From NCBI GenBank assembly GCA_027422505.1, contig JAPQWV010001341.1:1-64000 (forward strand): a stretch of DNA of 64,000 nt, written 5' to 3'. Origin of the DNA: Craterostigma plantagineum. Its lineage: Eukaryota; Streptophyta; Magnoliopsida; Lamiales; Linderniaceae. The position numbers and the translations under genes are program-made. The notes below the pieces were generated by a model. The model was not told the DNA's origin, made no database searches, and worked only from the letters and a program-made list of their open reading frames with translations. Below are positions 61,545-64,000 of the stretch, one piece after another; within the stretch, counting starts at the first letter, position 1; the number at the start of each line of letters is the position of its first letter.

Positions 61545-62991
61545 TGATAAACGCACTTTAATGCGTTTATCGTAGTACTTTATTGGGGCATAATATAATT
61601 TTAGCGATCACTTTGTGCATAAATTCAACATATTTACACTTATTTTGATGTTAAAGGAGCTTGGGACGAGTTTCGGGCGAAAAGGAGCGAAAACGGAGCA
61701 AAACGGAGCAAAAAGGGCAACACTGCCCTAGGTCACGGTCAGACGCATCACGCGTCACGGCCGTGACTAGGGACAGCGCACAGAGGAGTGGAACACTGAC
61801 GACGGTCACGGCCGTGACGTCCAGTGCACGTGGCCGTGACAAGGGACAGAGAGCGAGCCAGATGATGGTCACGGCCGTGACGTGTGATGCAATTGGCCGT
61901 GACTATGGACAGAAAGCAACGACGAACTCACTGCCAACGGTCACGGCCGTGACACCCTATGCACTTGGCCGTGACGCGTATATAGCGATATTGTCGCGTA
62001 GAGTCGGTGATGGTCACGGCCGTGACGTACCATGTCCCAGGCCGTGACCAGTGCGAAATTTCTTATAAAAAGCCCGATTTCGACTCAGAAAAGGGGACTT
62101 CGACCAGAGACAATTCCTAAACCCCTTAGAGACGAAAAATAGCACGAAAGAACGCAGAATCACGCCCCGGAGCGCAAGAGACGGAGTTCTACGCAAACGG
62201 GAACGAAGAACAAAGATCTACCCAAGCTTTCAACGATTATGAGTTCTTTTCTCCTAATTTCTATTTCCTTAGTTGTTTTTCCTTCTATTATGCGTAGCTA
62301 ATTCCCTTTGTGTTTGGGATTAGATGAACGCTAGGATATTTCGTAGTTAAGACTTGTAATTATCGTGACTATGTGTTTTGACTATTTATCGTTCTATGAA
62401 ACTATTTCGTTGCTTTAATATGTCTATGTGTTAAAGTAATTGTTTGGAAAATCGTTTAGGGCGACAGCTAAATAACGATTAGGCCGTTCATAGAAGATAG
62501 GATTCGAGTATAGGGCGACAGCAAATGCTCGATCCTCGCCGTTAGTAATTAATGAATTTTAGATCCCCGCGAGCGTTTAGGGCGACAGCAAACTCGCGAG
62601 CGGGCAGGAAAATTACTGCGATCTAGTCAGAATCACGTAGGAGCGATAGTTCATTGTCTTAGCCAATAATACCTAGCGGGATTCGAATCCCGAGCACTTT
62701 TTATTATCTGAAAGCTTCGTAACAGTTTAACGTGCTCTTTGAATTTCTAGTCGATTTAGGGGTAAGTGTTAGGTTAAGTCATCAAAAATCTGCGTATTTT
62801 ATTTAGGCTAAATATCGAGTCGATAGGTAATTACTAGTACTTGATTTATTCCTCGTGTTCGATACTCGTTTACTCACTCTACTGCACTACAAACGATAGG
62901 TCCACTGCCTATCGCACGTCGGTGATAGTAATTTAGTATACGTTTTATTTTATCACTTGTCGCACTTGCACAATACACCACGTGTTGATCA
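61545..62991 (+). repeat. Athila C 3' LTR
   Basis: 1447 bp, three differences from the 5' LTR noticed (near 62341, 62902 and 62986). Same hairpin array at 61732-62048 and TATA at 62064-62071. Confidence 0.96.
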
Positions 62992-64000
62992 GTATACTTC
63001 TAACGATTTTAATGAGTATTGTAAGGTAGAGGGTATTCATCACGAGATTACTTTTCCGTACACTCCTCAACACAACGGAGTTGCTTAGCGAGAACCGAAC
63101 AATCATGGACATGGCCAGAAGCATGATGAAGACCAAGAGTATGCCAAATTCCTTTTGGGCTGAAGCTGTCTCATGTGCTGTTTACATTCTAAATCGAAGT
63201 CCGACCAAGGGAGTTCAGGATCGTACGTCCGAAGAAGCATGGAGTGGTTATAAACCAAGCGTTAAACACTTGAGGGTGTTTGGTTCTATTGCTTATGCTC
63301 ACATACCAACAGGTACGAGGACAAAGCTGGACGATAGAGCTGAGAAGACAATTCTAATTTGTTATAAAGAGGGAGGATACAAGCTATTCAATCCTTCTAC
63401 AAAGAAAGTCATTGTTAGTCGGGACGTCACCTTTGCTGAAATGAATCATGGGAATGGAATAATTCCTCGAATCAAAGTAGGAGCAGCATCTTTCCTTTTG
63501 AAGAGGAGACGGAGATGTCGCACGACATTACATAAGCTTCTACAAGTTCTGATGCTCCAGTCATCCTAAAATCTCAACGTAGCCAACAACCACCAGCATA
63601 TCTTCAGGAATTTGAGGTAAATCCTGATAATCAAGTAAATGATGATGGAGAGCTGGCCCACTTTGCTTTTTTGCTGACATTGAGCCAGTAACTTTGGAGG
63701 AAGCATTTAAAGATCCTAAATGGATAGAGGCGATGCACGAAGAACTTGGAGCAATTTAAAAAAATGATACATGGGTGCTTACTGATCTGCCACGAGGTTG
63801 TAAAGCCATTGACGTGAAGTGGCTTCGAAACAAAAATGGCGACCAACTGAGCAGTTGAAAGATATAAAGCCAGGCTCGTAGCAAAAGGTTTCGAGCAACG
63901 AGCTGGTTTTGACTACCAAGAAGTCTTTGCTCCTGTCGCTCGCATGGAAACCATCAGCACGATGATTACTATAGCTGCTCAGAACCGTTGGAAAATCTAT
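62992..64000 (+). pseudogene. copia E integrase (rest) and start of RT
   Basis: Resumes the integrase of copia E at the duplicated [14 protein letters not shown] (about 63060) is followed by a stop and a frame change; then MDMARSMMKTKSMPNSFWAE, LRVFGSIAYAHIP and FNPSTKKVIVSRDV. RT starts near 63690 (EEAFKDPKWIEAMHEEL), with a stop at 63758, and [17 protein letters not shown] in shifted frames before the window ends. Confidence 0.85.

Larger units (their letters stand above)
49940..62991 (+). mobile_element. Athila C, complete young Ty3/gypsy element
   Basis: 13.05 kb. LTRs of 1447 bp each (49940-51386, 61545-62991), perfect duplication GTATA (49935-49939 and 62992-62996), primer site, gag-pol, a downstream ORF and a 3' polypurine tract all in order. 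I count three LTR differences, so insertion is recent. Gag-pol has a single in-frame TGA. The nearest to an active element in the window. Confidence 0.96.
47922..64000 (+). mobile_element. Ty1/copia element E, split by Athila C, runs past the window end
   Basis: A short 5' LTR and a tRNA-Met primer site lead into gag, protease and integrase (48154-49939). The integrase continues at 62992 after Athila C and runs into RT, cut off by the window end. The 3' LTR is not in view. Stops and frameshifts throughout. Confidence 0.85.

Overview
The window is nuclear DNA of a flowering plant, most likely a eudicot. Two intact host genes have plant gene structures, GT-AG introns and plant promoter motifs. 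Nearly everything else is plant transposons: Ty1/copia, Athila-type Ty3/gypsy, a Cassandra-like TRIM, hAT-like and Stowaway MITEs. I cannot name the species. Nothing bacterial or organellar was seen.

Layout. (1) Positions 50-951 hold a broken RPA70-like OB-fold gene on the minus strand, followed by AT-rich DNA with no gene. (2) Positions 2454-38873 are one nest of transposons. An old copia element is the outer shell. Its gag carries a hAT-like MITE, then a solo LTR that holds a Cassandra-like TRIM, which in turn holds a second MITE of the same hAT-like family. Athila A starts in the copia integrase. Athila B sits in the reverse transcriptase of Athila A, and a Sirevirus-like copia sits in the 5' LTR of Athila B. 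The nest closes at a truncated copia 3' LTR. (3) Positions 38874-45520 are the gene island: MITE-like repeats, a (GA)n tract, TIM8 (two exons, 77 aa), a Stowaway MITE, and a six-exon clade III-like SWEET sugar transporter (274 aa). The fifth SWEET intron contains a nearly perfect foldback MITE. (4) Positions 45523-47511 are a solo LTR of the outer copia family, interrupted by an inverted solo LTR of the same family. (5) From 47922 to the window end is a decayed copia element E. Its integrase is split by Athila C (49940-62991), a complete and very young element: LTRs of 1447 bp each with three differences seen, and a perfect 5-bp target duplication.

How the parts work together. The three Athila copies are stages of decay of related elements: C is almost intact, B is rearranged, A is fragmentary. 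All share an order of gag, protease, RT, RNase H, integrase, then a hairpin just past the pol stop. C also keeps a downstream Athila ORF and two polypurine tracts. C and the remnants of A carry arrays of a palindromic stem (GTCACGGCC/GGCCGTGAC) both in the LTR upstream of the TATA box and in the spacer upstream of the downstream ORF. This looks like one cis-regulatory module placed at two promoters and is the most unusual signal here. The second is a gag N-terminal segment in Athila B that has been moved about 0.8 kb downstream and inverted.
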